Of a DNA stretch of 64,000 bases, positions 1 through 11,800 are shown piece after piece. The stretch comes from Flammulina velutipes (taxonomy: Eukaryota; Basidiomycota; Agaricomycetes; Agaricales; Physalacriaceae), in assembly GCA_011800155.1 (NCBI GenBank), contig CM022374.1:1178001-1242000 (forward strand), given 5' to 3'. Under the pieces are notes generated by a model, which was not told where the DNA came from, ran no database searches, and worked only from the letters and a program-made list of their open reading frames with translations. Position 1 is the stretch's first letter. Every line of letters starts with the position of its first letter. The translations under genes were made by a program, and so were the position numbers.

Positions 1-1
1 C

Positions 2-608
2 GGAGAAATCACGTTTGGGTGCGTAAAAGTGGAACTTGTCCAGGACTCTTCTCACTCTCTTCTTTCCGTTCAGTGGCCTGGACGAAACCAAGTTTGATGC
101 GAAGACGCTCGTTACTCTTAACAACGTCAACGCAAATGGCTTCTGGGAGGCGGACGTAGACAGCACCACCGTTGATGGAGTCGACCTCGGATTGGCTGGA
201 CGTACTGCCATTTTGGATACTGGCACAACTCTTATGATCGTTCCGGCTGCGGATGCTCTTGCTATCCACCAGCAAATCGACGGTGCAACTACCGATGGAC
301 AAGGAGGATTCACCGTCCCATGTACAACAACCCAGAGCATCGCCCTCACATTCGGTGGTCAGGAGTTCACCATCGATCCTCGTGATCTCGCATTCCAACC
401 TCTTGATCCCACTGACCCAGAGGGAGATTGTATTTCTGGCATTGGGTCGGGTAACATTGGTGCCGCTACACAATGGCTTGTAAGTCTTCCTGTGCCTTTC
501 TATGCTGGTGGTCTGATGTACGGATAGGTTGGCGATACCTTCTTGAAGAACGCGTATTTCAGCCACAGTGTAGACGACAACACTATTTCACTGGCGAAGT
601 TGATTTAG
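2..608 (+). CDS. pepsin-like aspartic protease, C-terminal part (5' partial)
   Basis: The C-terminal lobe of a family A1 aspartic endopeptidase, truncated by the window start. Three exons are visible: 2-18, 74-479 and 528-608; splicing gives GEITFGGLDETKF, the usual A1 context. The second catalytic motif is present as AILDTGTTLM, near position 215-235, and the last exon gives VGDTFLKNAYFSHS before the stop. The family cleaves peptide bonds at acidic pH and is usually secreted or vacuolar in fungi; the N-terminal lobe, first catalytic Asp and signal peptide lie outside the window. The family call is firm; its location in the cell is inferred. Confidence 0.93.
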
Positions 609-984
609 GGGAGGTGTCAAGTCGTTACCTTGGGAGTATGTAGATAGTACCTTCTGGGAAAGGTTGAAACAAGAATATCTGCACATTAGTGTGAATGAAC
701 ACAGATCAGGGATGATAGGTCGCAGGACCATCCTACTGATAATACTGATCCGACTCTTATCGTGGCGTAAAATGAATCTCAACATTGTAAGTCGCCCATA
801 GTGTGGCGACGACATGTCCATGTACTGTCGGCTGTCGGATGACTCATGCCGATCAAACTCGGGTGGCGCACACGATAACTTTGAGACGTGTCACAAAGAT
901 TGTACTATAATATACATAATAGATACCAGTGTACTTGGTCCGCTCTATGTACACTGTGTCTATTTCTTGATTTATCCAATTGTC
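609..984. other. intergenic, 376 bp
   Basis: Lies between two convergent genes (protease on +, DUF6987-like gene on -). I see no coding signal; it presumably holds both 3' ends. Confidence 0.5.
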
Positions 985-1852
985 CTACTTGCTGTTCAAC
1001 CATTTCCCAAGACCAAGGCTTGAGTAGATCTTATCGAGCCCAGTAGCGGATACGATGCCTTTCAACAAGCTATCAAGTCCGAGACCGCTGAGCAGTCTTC
1101 CGACAAGGTTTAGAACGCCAGCCAGAAGCAAGCCGACGCCACCGACAATTTGTGTCAAAGGTTCTATCAAGCACAGTCAGCATGAGTACTAGTCAAAGGT
1201 GGGAGGAAACGCGTACGGCCAAGAGCATCTAAGAGAGGTCCCAAATCTCGCTTCGCCTTGGGAAAAGCATCGAGTTTGTTTCTGGCCCACTCAATCGTAC
1301 CGCCGACTTCCTCCAAAAGCTGCCAGTGGCGCATTAAGAACATTGTTGAAAGGACCAGATATAATTTTAACTTACAATTTTCAAGGCCTCGGCGAGCCGT
1401 TGCTCCTCGGGGGTTGCCTTGTGATCTTGTGTGTGGCGGGTTGCTTTGTTCGAGAGGCGCTTGTCAGGGTCGGCACCACGTACAGCGCCTTGCGTCTCGT
1501 TCAAGATCTTCTCCGCCTGCTCGAGAAGAGGCTTGACCTGCTGGACTAGCTCGTCCTCATTTCGGTCCTCTTCTTTGCGCGCCTCCATATTCTCAATGTG
1601 CTACATGAGTTCACGGATCAGTAAACATATTTGAGTCCGTGATTCAACGAAATAGCTCACTTTACGGATCATTTTGGTGAGGGGAACGACGCGAGAGTTC
1701 GCATCCTCAATGAGGGAAGATAGACGTTCAGCAAGCTCCTTATCTGCTTGTTTTTCGTCTGGGGTGCGGTTGTCGGTGCTGTCAGTTCCAGCATCGGAGG
1801 GAGCGTGCTCGGTTTGTGGTCTCTGGAATTCTTGGGGGTCTACTTGAGACAT
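985..1852 (-). CDS. DUF6987-like conserved fungal protein
   Basis: Four exons on the minus strand: 1852-1661, 1600-1376, 1319-1217 and 1163-985. They close in frame to 232 aa. The N-terminal 60 residues are acidic and polar. The middle holds a helical stretch, ENMEARKEEDRNEDELVQQ, then LLEQAEKILNETQGAVRG. The C-terminus is a Gly/Leu-rich hydrophobic region with repeated LxGLGL-type runs, as I recall for the fungal DUF6987 family. No enzymatic motif is visible and no function is known to me. The match to the family is from memory and not searched. Confidence 0.75.
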
Positions 1853-2418
1853 GGATATTGATTTAGTATTGGCAGATCCTAAACTTCCAAAGCTGTTTTA
1901 ACCTCTGAAGAGCCCCGCAGACGCCACAGGTTGACATCACAGTGACGCTCTGTGATGCTGGCCTCTATGTCATTAGCTTCACCTAAACTTGTATTAACAG
2001 ATGGAGGAGCTTTAGACGTGTACGGCTGCTGTAGCGGTGGTGAGGCTGAGGTGACGTAGATCATATAGTAAATGGCGTGCAAGTGTCTCAGGTGTACGTC
2101 CCGGCATAATTCCGGCGAAATGAAAGCCCTCTCTCTCAGCTTGATAGCTACAGTCTCTGACTTTTACAGTATCATCCTGCCTTTGAACAGCTGCTCTTAG
2201 AAAAATTCGGAGATCTGGGTGAACGGAAGCATTTTTAATTTCGAGATCAATCGGGTGATCGGAGGCAACCGATCACTCGTCTTTATGTTTTATGCGTCAT
2301 ACTTTCAACGTAAATACTAAATTCGGCGAAGATAATTGCGAGCCTTGTACTAAGGACGAGTTCAAGTAAGTATTAATACGTAGTAGCACGACAAATATCC
2401 AAGTATACAGATGTCGAT
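1853..2418. other. intergenic, 566 bp
   Basis: Upstream of the minus-strand DUF6987-like gene and downstream of the next minus-strand gene. Only short unsupported ORFs are present. Confidence 0.45.
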
Positions 2419-3132
2419 TTACAGGAGGTACCTATTCAAAGAGATTTCTATCACGCGCCGTGTACCCGCTCCTGCACTCTGAAGATGGTCATCCATTGCG
2501 TCGTAGCAGACAATCCAATTACCCGGCGTTTCCTCCATCGCAACAAAGGCCTCCTCCTCCGCAAGGGTTACCCCCTCCTGATCCCCCGTCCAATCCCAAG
2601 GACCGGCAATGTGAGGTAGACTAGCGGTTTTGTTGCCATATTTGACGTGGAGGTTAGTCTTATCGACGTAAATCCAGTTGAGCTCAGGAGGATCCGGCTT
2701 TATGGTGCTAACAAGACCAAGCGGTTTCTTCTCCCAAGGGTACTCGATGTAGAATCCAGAGAAGGCATGACCGTCCTTGTATTTACGGCGCCGTGGGTCT
2801 GCCTCGTCGAGATAAAGCTGAGTGTCGATGAGAATCCCCTCCTTAACAGCTGCGAGGAGAGAAATACGTACTTTTCCGTCTCGCAGCACAATTTGTTTCT
2901 TGTGCACTGACCTCCGCCCAGGAGCCGTCGAGTTGCATTGAGTTCTGATCGTGAATTTGGCGAGTCTAGGATCGTTCTTGTCTACATCAGATGCTTCCTC
3001 CTGGCGCTGTGCGCCCCCTGACTGGTGCGCGTTCGAGCCCTGCGCGATGCCAATGACGGACGTCGAGGTCGATGAGGCGGAGAGAGGGATAGCGACGCCT
3101 GCTGCTGCTATGCCGATAATGCCAAAAACCAT
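2419..3132 (-). CDS. conserved hypothetical protein with N-terminal hydrophobic segment
   Basis: A single open frame of 237 aa. Residues 1-28 are hydrophobic (FGIIGIAAAGVAIPL), suggesting a signal anchor or signal peptide. The body carries motifs I recall from a widespread uncharacterised fungal family: GFYIEYPWE, ELNWIYVDK, HVKYGNKTAS and GPWDWTGDQEGVTL, followed by an acidic stretch. No catalytic residues can be named. It is divergent from the gene starting at 3617, with about 480 bp between them. Conservation is from memory; the role is unknown. Confidence 0.7.
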   Translation of the reverse strand: MVFGIIGIAAAGVAIPLSASSTSTSVIGIAQGSNAHQSGGAQRQEEASDVDKNDPRLAKFTIRTQCNSTAPGRRSVHKKQIVLRDGKVRISLLAAVKEGILIDTQLYLDEADPRRRKYKDGHAFSGFYIEYPWEKKPLGLVSTIKPDPPELNWIYVDKTNLHVKYGNKTASLPHIAGPWDWTGDQEGVTLAEEEAFVAMEETPGNWIVCYDAMDDHLQSAGAGTRRVIEISLNRYLL

Positions 3133-3616
3133 GGCAGAGTATAACTATATAGGAAGGTCAATCTCAAGACGAAGTCTTTTATTAGCGAAAATTGGCACTC
3201 GCGGTAATTTCGCCACCTTCGAAACTAGGGAAAGCAACGTCATGTACTATGTAACGTTTCTGAGGCTCATGAGGCCTCTTAGCGGCTGCTTCATACACGT
3301 CGAGGTGGAGCGCGCTGTACGGCAGTTCCAGAGTACTATCTGTCTGTGTAACTAGTAAGTTCCCTTTTCCGGTAGGCTCAGCCCGAAGCTAAGGTTGAAG
3401 AAGTACGAGTTATCTCCTTTTCGCAAATCTATCAAGGACACACCGAAGGGACCATCAACATGACGCAGTAAGAACGCTCGCTTGACAGGCTTTTGATGTC
3501 ATTCATCTCCTGCTGACTCCCAACAGTTGCTCTTTAAAGTCTCTTTTGTCCTTCCCCATAGCGTCCCGATTGACGCCCCATCAACATTTAACACCTTGCC
3601 TTTCTATCCTCCTACC
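3133..3616. other. divergent promoter region, 484 bp
   Basis: Separates a minus-strand gene (start 3132) from a plus-strand gene (start 3617), so it should hold both promoters. No recognisable RNA or coding feature. Confidence 0.45.
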
Positions 3617-4039
3617 ATGGCATCCGAATCTAACTCCCGCACCTCGTCGCCCACCGTTTCGCGTATTGGCTCTCCCGAACCACAGCCACAGCAGGAGCGT
3701 CAGCAATCAAGGCGTCGAAACCGCTCACGCGCCCCCAGAAGTCCATCTGTGGGCACTAGCTCTGATAGTGCCCGCCCTACTCGCCGCCGCCGCCGTGGTC
3801 AACAAGGCCCCCTCGACGATTTGCAAAACCCGGCAGGCCAGCTCACCCAAAACCCAGTGGGAGGCCTCACCGACACCGCCAAAGGCCTCACAGGTGGCCT
3901 GGTAGGTGGTCAGCAGGAGCCAGAGCAAGGCGGAAGTGGGGGCAAAGACACACTGAAGTTGAGGCTCGACATCAACCTCGACATCGAGGTGACGATCAAG
4001 GCCAAAGTCCACGGCGACGTTACGCTATCACTCCTGTAA
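3617..4039 (+). CDS. small basic/low-complexity conserved fungal protein
   Basis: The ATG at 3617 was chosen because it follows a ccacc-like context and begins the Ser/Arg-rich sequence MASESNSRTSSP; the frame is open further upstream without a better start. About 140 aa: a Ser/Pro and Arg-rich N-terminus (SRRRNRSRAPRS, TRRRRRGQ), a Gly/Gln-rich linker, then a conserved-looking C-terminus, LKLRLDINLDIEVTIKAKVHGDVTL. The stop at 4037-4039 overlaps a perfect gtaagt donor; if spliced there to the acceptor near 4108 the protein gains one Lys and still stops at once. No function known to me. Confidence 0.6.
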   Translation: MASESNSRTSSPTVSRIGSPEPQPQQERQQSRRRNRSRAPRSPSVGTSSDSARPTRRRRRGQQGPLDDLQNPAGQLTQNPVGGLTDTAKGLTGGLVGGQQEPEQGGSGGKDTLKLRLDINLDIEVTIKAKVHGDVTLSLL

Positions 4040-4603
4040 GTCGTTTCCCTCTTCCTTGAACGTCGCAAACGTATCAAGCTCATGAGCCAGTGATTAAATT
4101 GTCCAGGAAATGACCTTTGTATGGCAGAACAACGTTGGTAAGTCCCACTTTATTGTGGCGGTGATAACCTTGCACTTATCGTGCGCTCCTACTTACAGAT
4201 GAGCCTATGAATATTGTGATGGACATGAATTCATGATGACCTGACCTGTTACGATTCAACGGACCTGGACTAGAGGACTTAAACTTGGACCTAAACCTAA
4301 ATACGATTTAGTAGTAGTAAAGAAGAACAATGGGTATCAGAGCAGCGGTGGATGTGTGGCGTAGAAAAATAAAGAATGACCGATTTGAATTGACTTGACT
4401 CAGGGAAAACATGAGAGGTACGGTTATGCTTGAGATCCCCAATGCCGTCAATGAGCGCGTAGAAGGAGAAGAGTCATCGAGCGTTGGCAGAGAGAAACCG
4501 AGAGAGAAAGTGCAATGGCACGGCTCAAGTCGGAATTGACAGTGTTGAGGACGGTGCGTTCAAGGAAAGACGAATATGGTGGCATTGTTGTTTTGGTACG
4601 GCG
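4040..4603. other. intergenic, 564 bp
   Basis: Between convergent genes. It contains probable 3'-UTR introns of the upstream gene (gtaagt near 4037 and near 4138), but no further gene. Confidence 0.4.
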
Positions 4604-4949
4604 TTAAACGTCTATGGTCCTGTATCCCTGCACCTAGAGGCCACTTCGGTATGAATTTCTAGATGACAGACCGACGCCACACGCACCTTATTCGTCTTGA
4701 GCATACCAGCGTACTTCTCTGCCAACCATTTGCAGTTCTCATAGTGGTTGACACCCTCTGATTTGTGGCACTTCTCGAGCTCGTCGCGTACCAGGCGTGC
4801 CTCCATAGCACGGACCCAAGACTCACGGATGAAGGCATCTTGGGCGTCCACCTTCGCTATAAAATTGATACAAATGAGTGTGTAGCGACCTCGGAGACGA
4901 CGGGCGTACCTTTGACAGCAGCTTTTTGCTCTTCTGTTATTGTTGACAT
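4604..4949 (-). CDS. NADH:ubiquinone oxidoreductase 12 kDa subunit (PDSW/NDUFB10 type)
   Basis: Three exons on the minus strand: 4949-4910, 4856-4687 and 4633-4604, giving 79 aa. Diagnostic stretches are AQDAFIRESWVRAMEARLV, then RDELEKCHKSEGVNHYENC, and a C-terminus of NKVQGYRTIDV, which align with the fungal complex I 12 kDa subunit as I recall it. The two Cys-containing segments fit the Cx9C-like pattern of intermembrane-space accessory subunits. It is an accessory, non-catalytic part of the membrane arm of mitochondrial complex I. The last exon codes for only nine residues; I chose the acceptor at 4634 over an earlier one because it restores the conserved GY. Confidence 0.85.
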
Positions 4950-5785
4950 GGGGGTTAGAGGGAGTCGGTGAATTTGGCTTTGTTTTGATGAGACTTGCTC
5001 CTGACGGTCACAGCGACTCTTCGCTACTTTTCTTCTACGACAGAACCAGGGGCCAGCCTGAGCGTGTCAGATGCGTAGAAAATGAAGGCATTGGGCGATC
5101 AAGATTTCCTTGCCATTGACTTAAAACTCAATATGCTTTGACAGGTTCACAATACTCTGCTTTCGTCGGGCGTCGCCGACTTCATGCCAAGCTAAACATA
5201 CTGTATTACATGGAATGTCCCTTCTGCTACATCCAGGCGACATCTGAATCTCAGCTTTGACACGGAAAATACGTGTACGTTATTAGCCTTGAGGCATACA
5301 GCGGATCTGTCCTCTTCCTAATGGAACACTCTTCGACTATTCTCCTCCGCTCCTTAGGACATCTGCCAATGATCATCTGCCACTGGTCTCTTACAGTGTC
5401 CTGCCCTTTGCCGCCTTCCCTTCTCAGTCCCGACACGTTACTGCCGTTGATAGCCCACCAAACCACACCTATCTGCGAGAGGACGGCAAGATATTCATCT
5501 CTGCCCTAGCTTCCTTACTGTTGTTACATATCTATCTCCCGACTCCCGTTTAATCCGCATCAAACCTTGAGGATTATGCAAAGGATACTTCTGTCTCTTA
5601 CGCACTAGCCTCGATGAGTATCTCTACACAATGTCGTTTGACTGCCATCGCAATGGAATTTTCTCTCGGCATTCATATATGGAGATTACCCTGGACGTAG
5701 GCTCGATAGCGGGCGAATTCGATTGATGCCCACTGGCCTTGTGGATTTAAACCTGTGACGAGCATACCTGTGGGTCAGGACCCCC
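4950..5785. other. divergent intergenic region, 836 bp
   Basis: Separates the complex I subunit gene (minus) from the P450 (plus). Short ORFs at 5251-5509 on both strands show no conserved character. It presumably carries the promoter of the metabolite locus. Confidence 0.45.
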
Positions 5786-7661
5786 ATGCTTTCACTTTCA
5801 CTGGGAAATCTAACTGCGTGGGAGTTTGTTCTTCGAGGACTACTCCTTGTTGCAGGGATCAATGTTTATGTCTACTTCGTCGACCGTTACAGCCTGAGGA
5901 GATACCCCGGACCCTTCTTTGCCAAATTCTCGTACGGGTGGATGTTCTTCACTGGCTTGACTTTCCGTCGCTCGGAAATTGTGTATCAAATGCATAAGCA
6001 ATATGGTATGATATTATGCCCTGGGTGTGTCCTGCATTAACTTTTCTTACAGGCCCCGTTGTTCGTATTTCGCCTACCGAACTATCCTTCGCCGATCCAG
6101 ATGCCTTTGGTGATTTGTATTCGAGGACTGCGAATGCGCCCAAGTCCAGCTTTTATGATGCCTTTGCAACCATTGGATTGCCGTCTATTTTCGCTACGCG
6201 GACTGCCGACCACAAGCCCAGACGCAGGATGATGTACCATCTCTTCACGCCAGCAGTGGTGGATGGGTTTGCTCCTGTTGCTGTTCGTGGGATACAGACT
6301 ATGCTCGATATGTGGGAAACGCGTTACGCTGGCCTAGCCGGCAAAAAGACTTGGTTCAACTGTCTGCCTTGTGAGTTATGTGGTTGTTCGTAGCGAATTT
6401 ATCCTGATCAAGATCTCAAGGGTGCGGATATCTGACTTTTGATTCTCTCAGCATGTTTCTGTTTGGGCATTCTTTGGGCATGCTTAATTCACAGAATGAC
6501 GTCGTCAGCGTCGCCAAAGACACTCGTCTCAACTTCGATACCGAAGCGCTGAAGGATGACCACGATACGGTTGACGTGCACTTGACGGAGATTATTGGAA
6601 GTCGAGAAACATACAACTACTTCGTCGGTATCCTTCCAGCGTGGTGGAAACCTCTCGGGAAGGCTGTCTTGAAAGGTCCTGTCAGAAGCGCGCAGCTCGC
6701 CGCCAAGTTTACGTCTGGATTGGTGACTAGAAGACTTGCTCGGCCTGCATCGATCGAGGATACCGATTTGGTTGGAAGGATGCTGCAAAGGCAGGAGGCC
6801 ACCTCGGTATTGCTACTCGCGATTTTCAAGTTTGTATCTCTGACCGTTGGCTACAGGAAGTCGAGCGCGCGCCTTTGATCGCTGAACTTCTGACTTTGAT
6901 TGTTGCCGGAAGTGACACTACCAGGAAGTCTGTTATTTCCCTGCGTAGCTTGGAGCATAAACTGACATCCATTGCGACTAGCTCTCTCGTTTCCGCTATG
7001 CACAACATATCTAGGAACTCTTCCATCCAGACCACACTTCAGGCCGAACTCGATAGAGCGCTGCCTGACGCACGTAGTATCACTTTGGATCAGGTCAAAC
7101 GCTTGCCTTATCTCGAAGCATGCATTAGCGAGACTCTGCGCATATACACCGCGGTCCCTGGTGGCCTCCCCCGTGTTGCGCCTCCAGGTGGTATTGTCAT
7201 TGCTGGCAGGCCTGTCGCTGGAGGTACCACAGTTGGGGTACACATCTACAGCATTCATCGTGAGGTGAGTGTGTGGGGAGAGGATGCGGAGATCTTCCGT
7301 CCTGAAAGGTGGCTTGATCGAACCCCAGAGGAGATGAAGAGGATGGCTGCCGCGTTCAAGCCTTTCTCGGATGGTCCTGCGTACGTCATGTTATGTTTGG
7401 TGATTTGATACTGACACGGGCTGACGAATGTCATCTAGTGCATGTATTGGAAAGAATCTTGCCTGGGTTCAGCTCCGGGTCATGCTTGCCTCGATCTTTA
7501 GGCGATTCACGGTTACTCCAAAGAATCCGGAGAACGATGTGAGTGTGATTCGGTGTCGGTGATATTGGGTGCTGATAATAATATTTTCATAGCTCGGCAT
7601 CGACGATTGGTTCGTGCGTCGTATTCGGGGCAGTGAAATTGCCATACAGAGCCGATCTTGA
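5786..7661 (+). CDS. cytochrome P450 monooxygenase of the styrylpyrone locus
   Basis: Seven exons (5786-6005, 6053-6370, 6421-6806, 6857-6927, 6982-7380, 7439-7538, 7593-7661) close to 520 aa. An N-terminal membrane anchor (residues ~8-30) is followed by the proline hinge YPGPFFAK. The I-helix oxygen motif AGSDTT is at 325-330, the K-helix ExxR is ETLR at 382-385, and FRPERW follows. The heme loop reads FSDGPAACIG with the thiolate ligand Cys467. The usual Arg two residues before the Cys is Ala here, and the intron splits exactly this codon. Overall it resembles CYP53-like aromatic hydroxylases (from memory). It lies 1.15 kb upstream of the HispS-like gene on the same strand, so I infer hydroxylation of a cinnamate-type precursor or the pyrone product at the ER. 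Confidence 0.88.
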
Positions 7662-8813
7662 GCAACTTTTCTGGCCGCCCATGCTGTACTATCTAGGATA
7701 TTGTTTGGTGTTCTGAAGTATGTTGTTAATAAATGGACGATTATGTGTTCAAACCGATGTGATATCTGAAACTGCTCTGGATAAAAACGACTGAGAATAG
7801 CTCTAATTCCGATACTAGTCAGCGCTAAGAAAATTATGGTAATGTTGTATATTCAGCTTGGATTTGATCGAGGTTGAGATCAAGGTTATGTGGCGCATTT
7901 TGTTCCCAGCTAGCGCCACGGCGTTCAATTATTTGTTCAAGGCACTTAAATCAGTCTATTTGGCAGATGGATTTCTACCAACTTAATATAAGACCACTAC
8001 GGAAGTCCTTAACCGTGTTGTAACTTGTAGGCTAGAGAGAGGGCGAGAACAAGACGGATGAGTAGTTACTAGTACCATCAATAGTCACAGAGACGATATG
8101 TTCAATGTACAACGATCATGAGATGCGTGCTAGATCTAAGTACCACGCCCGGGCGTTGGATTTTGATAATAAACAGCTGATAGATCTTACGGGATGTTTC
8201 TGAGGCTAGGCATTGCGGAGTACAATGGCGGCCATAGAATTAAATGGTACATAACGTATTTTTCTATGGGTATGCGTATCATGTATACAATGGCATACTT
8301 CGAATTCAAGCAGGCGGTCCACCAATTGAAAGAGGACATGGGAAACTGTCTATCAACTTCAAGACCATCATCCAGAAGGGATCTCGATAGATGGCTGTCA
8401 CCGTTGCGGGGCAAAGATCCCTACGTGCAGGAAACCGACGACGCACTTCGCCTGGAGTCTCGATTGGAGGCTTCAAGGTGGCTGTGCTCCATCTCTTGAT
8501 TTTCAACCACCACCATGTCATTTACTCTATTCAGACACTAGATCGCGACGGAAACGCGTCGTTTGAGCGGCAAACCTTGTCGATAGCCAAGACTCTATGC
8601 GGCTACGTGTAACGTCAGACCGCGTTCAATGGAACTCGTCAACTTGCCATCGGTACCCCATTGGATGACATTTTCGACCTCACTAGTGCCGCCATCGGTG
8701 CTGACTGAAGGGTTCGGTGCGATGCTACGCACTTGAGATAGGTGTCATCCAACTCGTGGAACTCTTATTTATCAAGGAAATGGTGCTCAGCTGCCACCAC
8801 AGAGTTCCCCTCC
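7662..8813. other. intergenic between P450 and HispS-like gene, 1152 bp
   Basis: The longest gap inside the metabolite locus. ORFs at 8194-8499 (+) and 8187-8414 (-) overlap each other and have no recognisable motif. I see no trace of luciferase, hispidin-3-hydroxylase or hydrolase sequence. It should contain the PKS promoter. Confidence 0.45.
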
Positions 8814-11800
8814 ATGCCTCCCCAACATGAGGTCAGCTCCTCGTCTCTTTTGGAAATCTTTTGCGACAATGCCATGGGCGTTCAGGCGTCTTGTCTTCCC
8901 GTGCTAGAGTGTGGAGATGATGTATGGACGTACAGCGAGCTGGATATCGTATCTTCGGGCATCGCCCACGACCTGAAGAAGCAATACGGACGCTTTCCGA
9001 AGGTCGCTGTCGTTTCCGAGAACCACCCTTATGTCTTTGCCGTCATGCTTGCTGTGTGGAAACTTTCCGGAATCTTCATTCCCATTGACGTCCATGTGCC
9101 GTCGGAATTACTGTCGGGGATGCTCGCCATCGCTGCGCCTACTTTTCTACTGCTCCCAGAGTCGGACGATGTTAATAGACGTGTCGCAACAGGTATGACA
9201 GCTACGCGTAATCTGCATTATTTCTAATGCACCAACTCGCAGATATGAATATCCCTGTCCACTTTTTCAGCGCTGGAGAAGGAACAATTCCTAGGCTCAC
9301 GCAAAAGTATCCAGCAGTCTCTCGAGGCCTTCACTTCCCTCTTCCTCACACGGACCATACCTGCCTCTACCTCTTCACGTCGTCTGCCTCCTCCACCAGT
9401 AACCTCAAATGCGTTCCCCTCACCCACCGATTTGTTCTTAGTAACTGCCGGTCAAAGTTAGCCTGGTGGTATCGGAATCTACCAGCGGGACAGAGCTTAG
9501 AGGGTTCGCGTGTGCTCGGCTGGGCTCCATGGTCACACGTACTAGCTTATATGCAGGATATCGGCACAGTAGCTTTTCTCAATGCGGGCTGTTACGTGTT
9601 GGCCTCCGTCCCGTCGACCTATGGAAGTGGCTCGAAAGATGCGACGCAGAAACGGGACCCCACTTCTCTTGTGGTGTCGTGTCTTCTCCAGAAGCACGTC
9701 GTAGCCTTCGCTTGCGTACCGTTCATCCTGAGCGAAATAAAGGCGTTATGCGAAAATCAGGAAAGCTTTGCTCTCGGCGGCCTCCGAGTCGACGTCGGCG
9801 ATCTGCTGAAGGCATTGCGACACTTGAAGATGTTGGAATGCGGTGGCGCTATGCTTGGTTTGGACGTCATAGAATGGGCTACAGAGAATGGTCTTCGCAT
9901 CAAGGTTGGAGTTGGCATGACGGAGACTGCAGGTTCTATCTTTGCAGGACCTGCTGAAGCCTCGCGCTCTGGCTTTTCGTCGGCCGATAGACTCTTGGCT
10001 GACGGGAAGTTTTCTCTCCTTGGACAAGATGGCGAGGAGGCGTTTGAGGGTGAGTATGTATTGGAAAGACGATCCAAGTAACTAACTTGACAAATCGTAG
10101 AAGGAGAACTCGTCGTCAAGAGCAAATTGCTTCCTCAGGGATATATCAGGCGCGTCGACGGGGCATTCTCTGTTGATGCACATGGTTGTGTTACCTTCAA
10201 GACGGGAGACGTATATCACCGTACAAGTGAAGGACTTTACTCGTGGGTTGGGCGAAAGACCGACTTCATTCAAGTAAATCATCTCAACCTTTTCTTTCAA
10301 CAAAGATATTTATTTGAAAACGCAGATGTCTAGTGGCGAAACACTCGATCCCCGACAAATCGAAAATGCTCTCCGCTCGCATCCCATGATTGCAAACGCA
10401 TGTGTAATTGGCAACAACTTCTTGTCTGGAGCTGCGACTACCGTCTGTGCCATTCTTCAAATAGAACCAGCGCTCGGTCTCACCACCAATGCAACTCTTG
10501 AAATCGCAAACATACTCGCACCCATCAATAAATCACTTCCCCCTACTCTCAGGATCCCTTGGACTCATGTCCGTATTCTACAGCCTCCCCAGACGATACC
10601 TGTCACTAGGAAGGGAGACGTATTCCGCAAGAAGATCGAGGCAGAGTTCGGTTCCCTATTCTCCTCAACGAAAGACGCTGAAGCCTTGATCTCTCCAAAA
10701 CCCCAAAGGTCTCCGGAAGGTAAGTACAACTCCTCGACATGAGAGATGGAATGCTCAATTACATTTTAGAGATTCGAATGTCTGTACAGACCACTGTCAC
10801 TGAAATCACAGGTGTAACAGAAGATGAGCTACTTGTCACGTTCTCCTTTGCCGAGGTAGGCATCATATAATCATTCATCTTGAAGTGCTCTAACAGAGTT
10901 TCTAGCTGGGACTCACCTCTTTCATGGCCACCGCTATAGCGAATGCCCTCAACGACAAATTCCCCGAACTTCAGTATCCAGTCAACATATGCTACGTCCA
11001 TGTTGACCTCGCTTCCCTCACTGAGGCAACCATACTCAAACTGAATGGCGTCAAGGCAGCAGCCGAAAGTTCACCTTCCAACTCGACGCCGTTGTCGTCT
11101 GTGAAGGATGACGACGTTGTGGTTGTTGGAAAGGCATTCCGCCTTCCTGGCTCTTTGAACAGCTCGAAGAAGCTATGGGAGACATTAATGTCCAAGGACG
11201 ATAGCATTATCGCTGACATACCACCTGACCGATGGGACCATCCGAGTTTCTACCCTCATGACATCAATTTCAACAAAGCAGGGCTTGTCGATCTCGCTCA
11301 TTATGATCACAACTTCTTTGGACTCACCGCCTCCGAGGCTTTCTTCGTTTCGCCAACGATGCGCCTTGCCTTGGAAGTTTCATTCGAAGCCCTGGAGAAC
11401 GCCAACATTCCACTGTCCAGTGTGAAAGGCACAAATACGTCTGTGTATGTTGCTGTCAAGGACGACGGGTTCGAAACGCTGTTGAACGCCGAACAAGGAT
11501 ACGACGGTTTGTGATGAATTTCGTACACGTTGGTTCGAACTCATTGTACCTGCTTTTAGCATATACTCGCTTCTATGGGACAGGACGCGCGCCTAGCACG
11601 ACTAGTGGCCGCATCAGCTAGTCTGTCGTCTGACCAGTCCCAGTCCTCGTACTTACCCGCACCACAGCCTCCTCGATGTGCATGGACCCTCCATAACTGT
11701 GGATACTGCATGTAGTGGCGGAATTGTTTGCATGGATCAAGGTATGGCACTGTCATCGATTTTGGACCAACCTCACTCATCAACAACATAGCCATCAGCT

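Noticed and set aside
9..566. 185 aa minus-strand ORF at the window start
   Set aside because: Antisense shadow of the aspartic protease exons.
8194..8499. 101 aa ORF between P450 and hispS, first suspected to be a third cluster gene
   Set aside because: No match by eye to a hydroxylase, hydrolase or luciferase; an equally long frame exists on the other strand.
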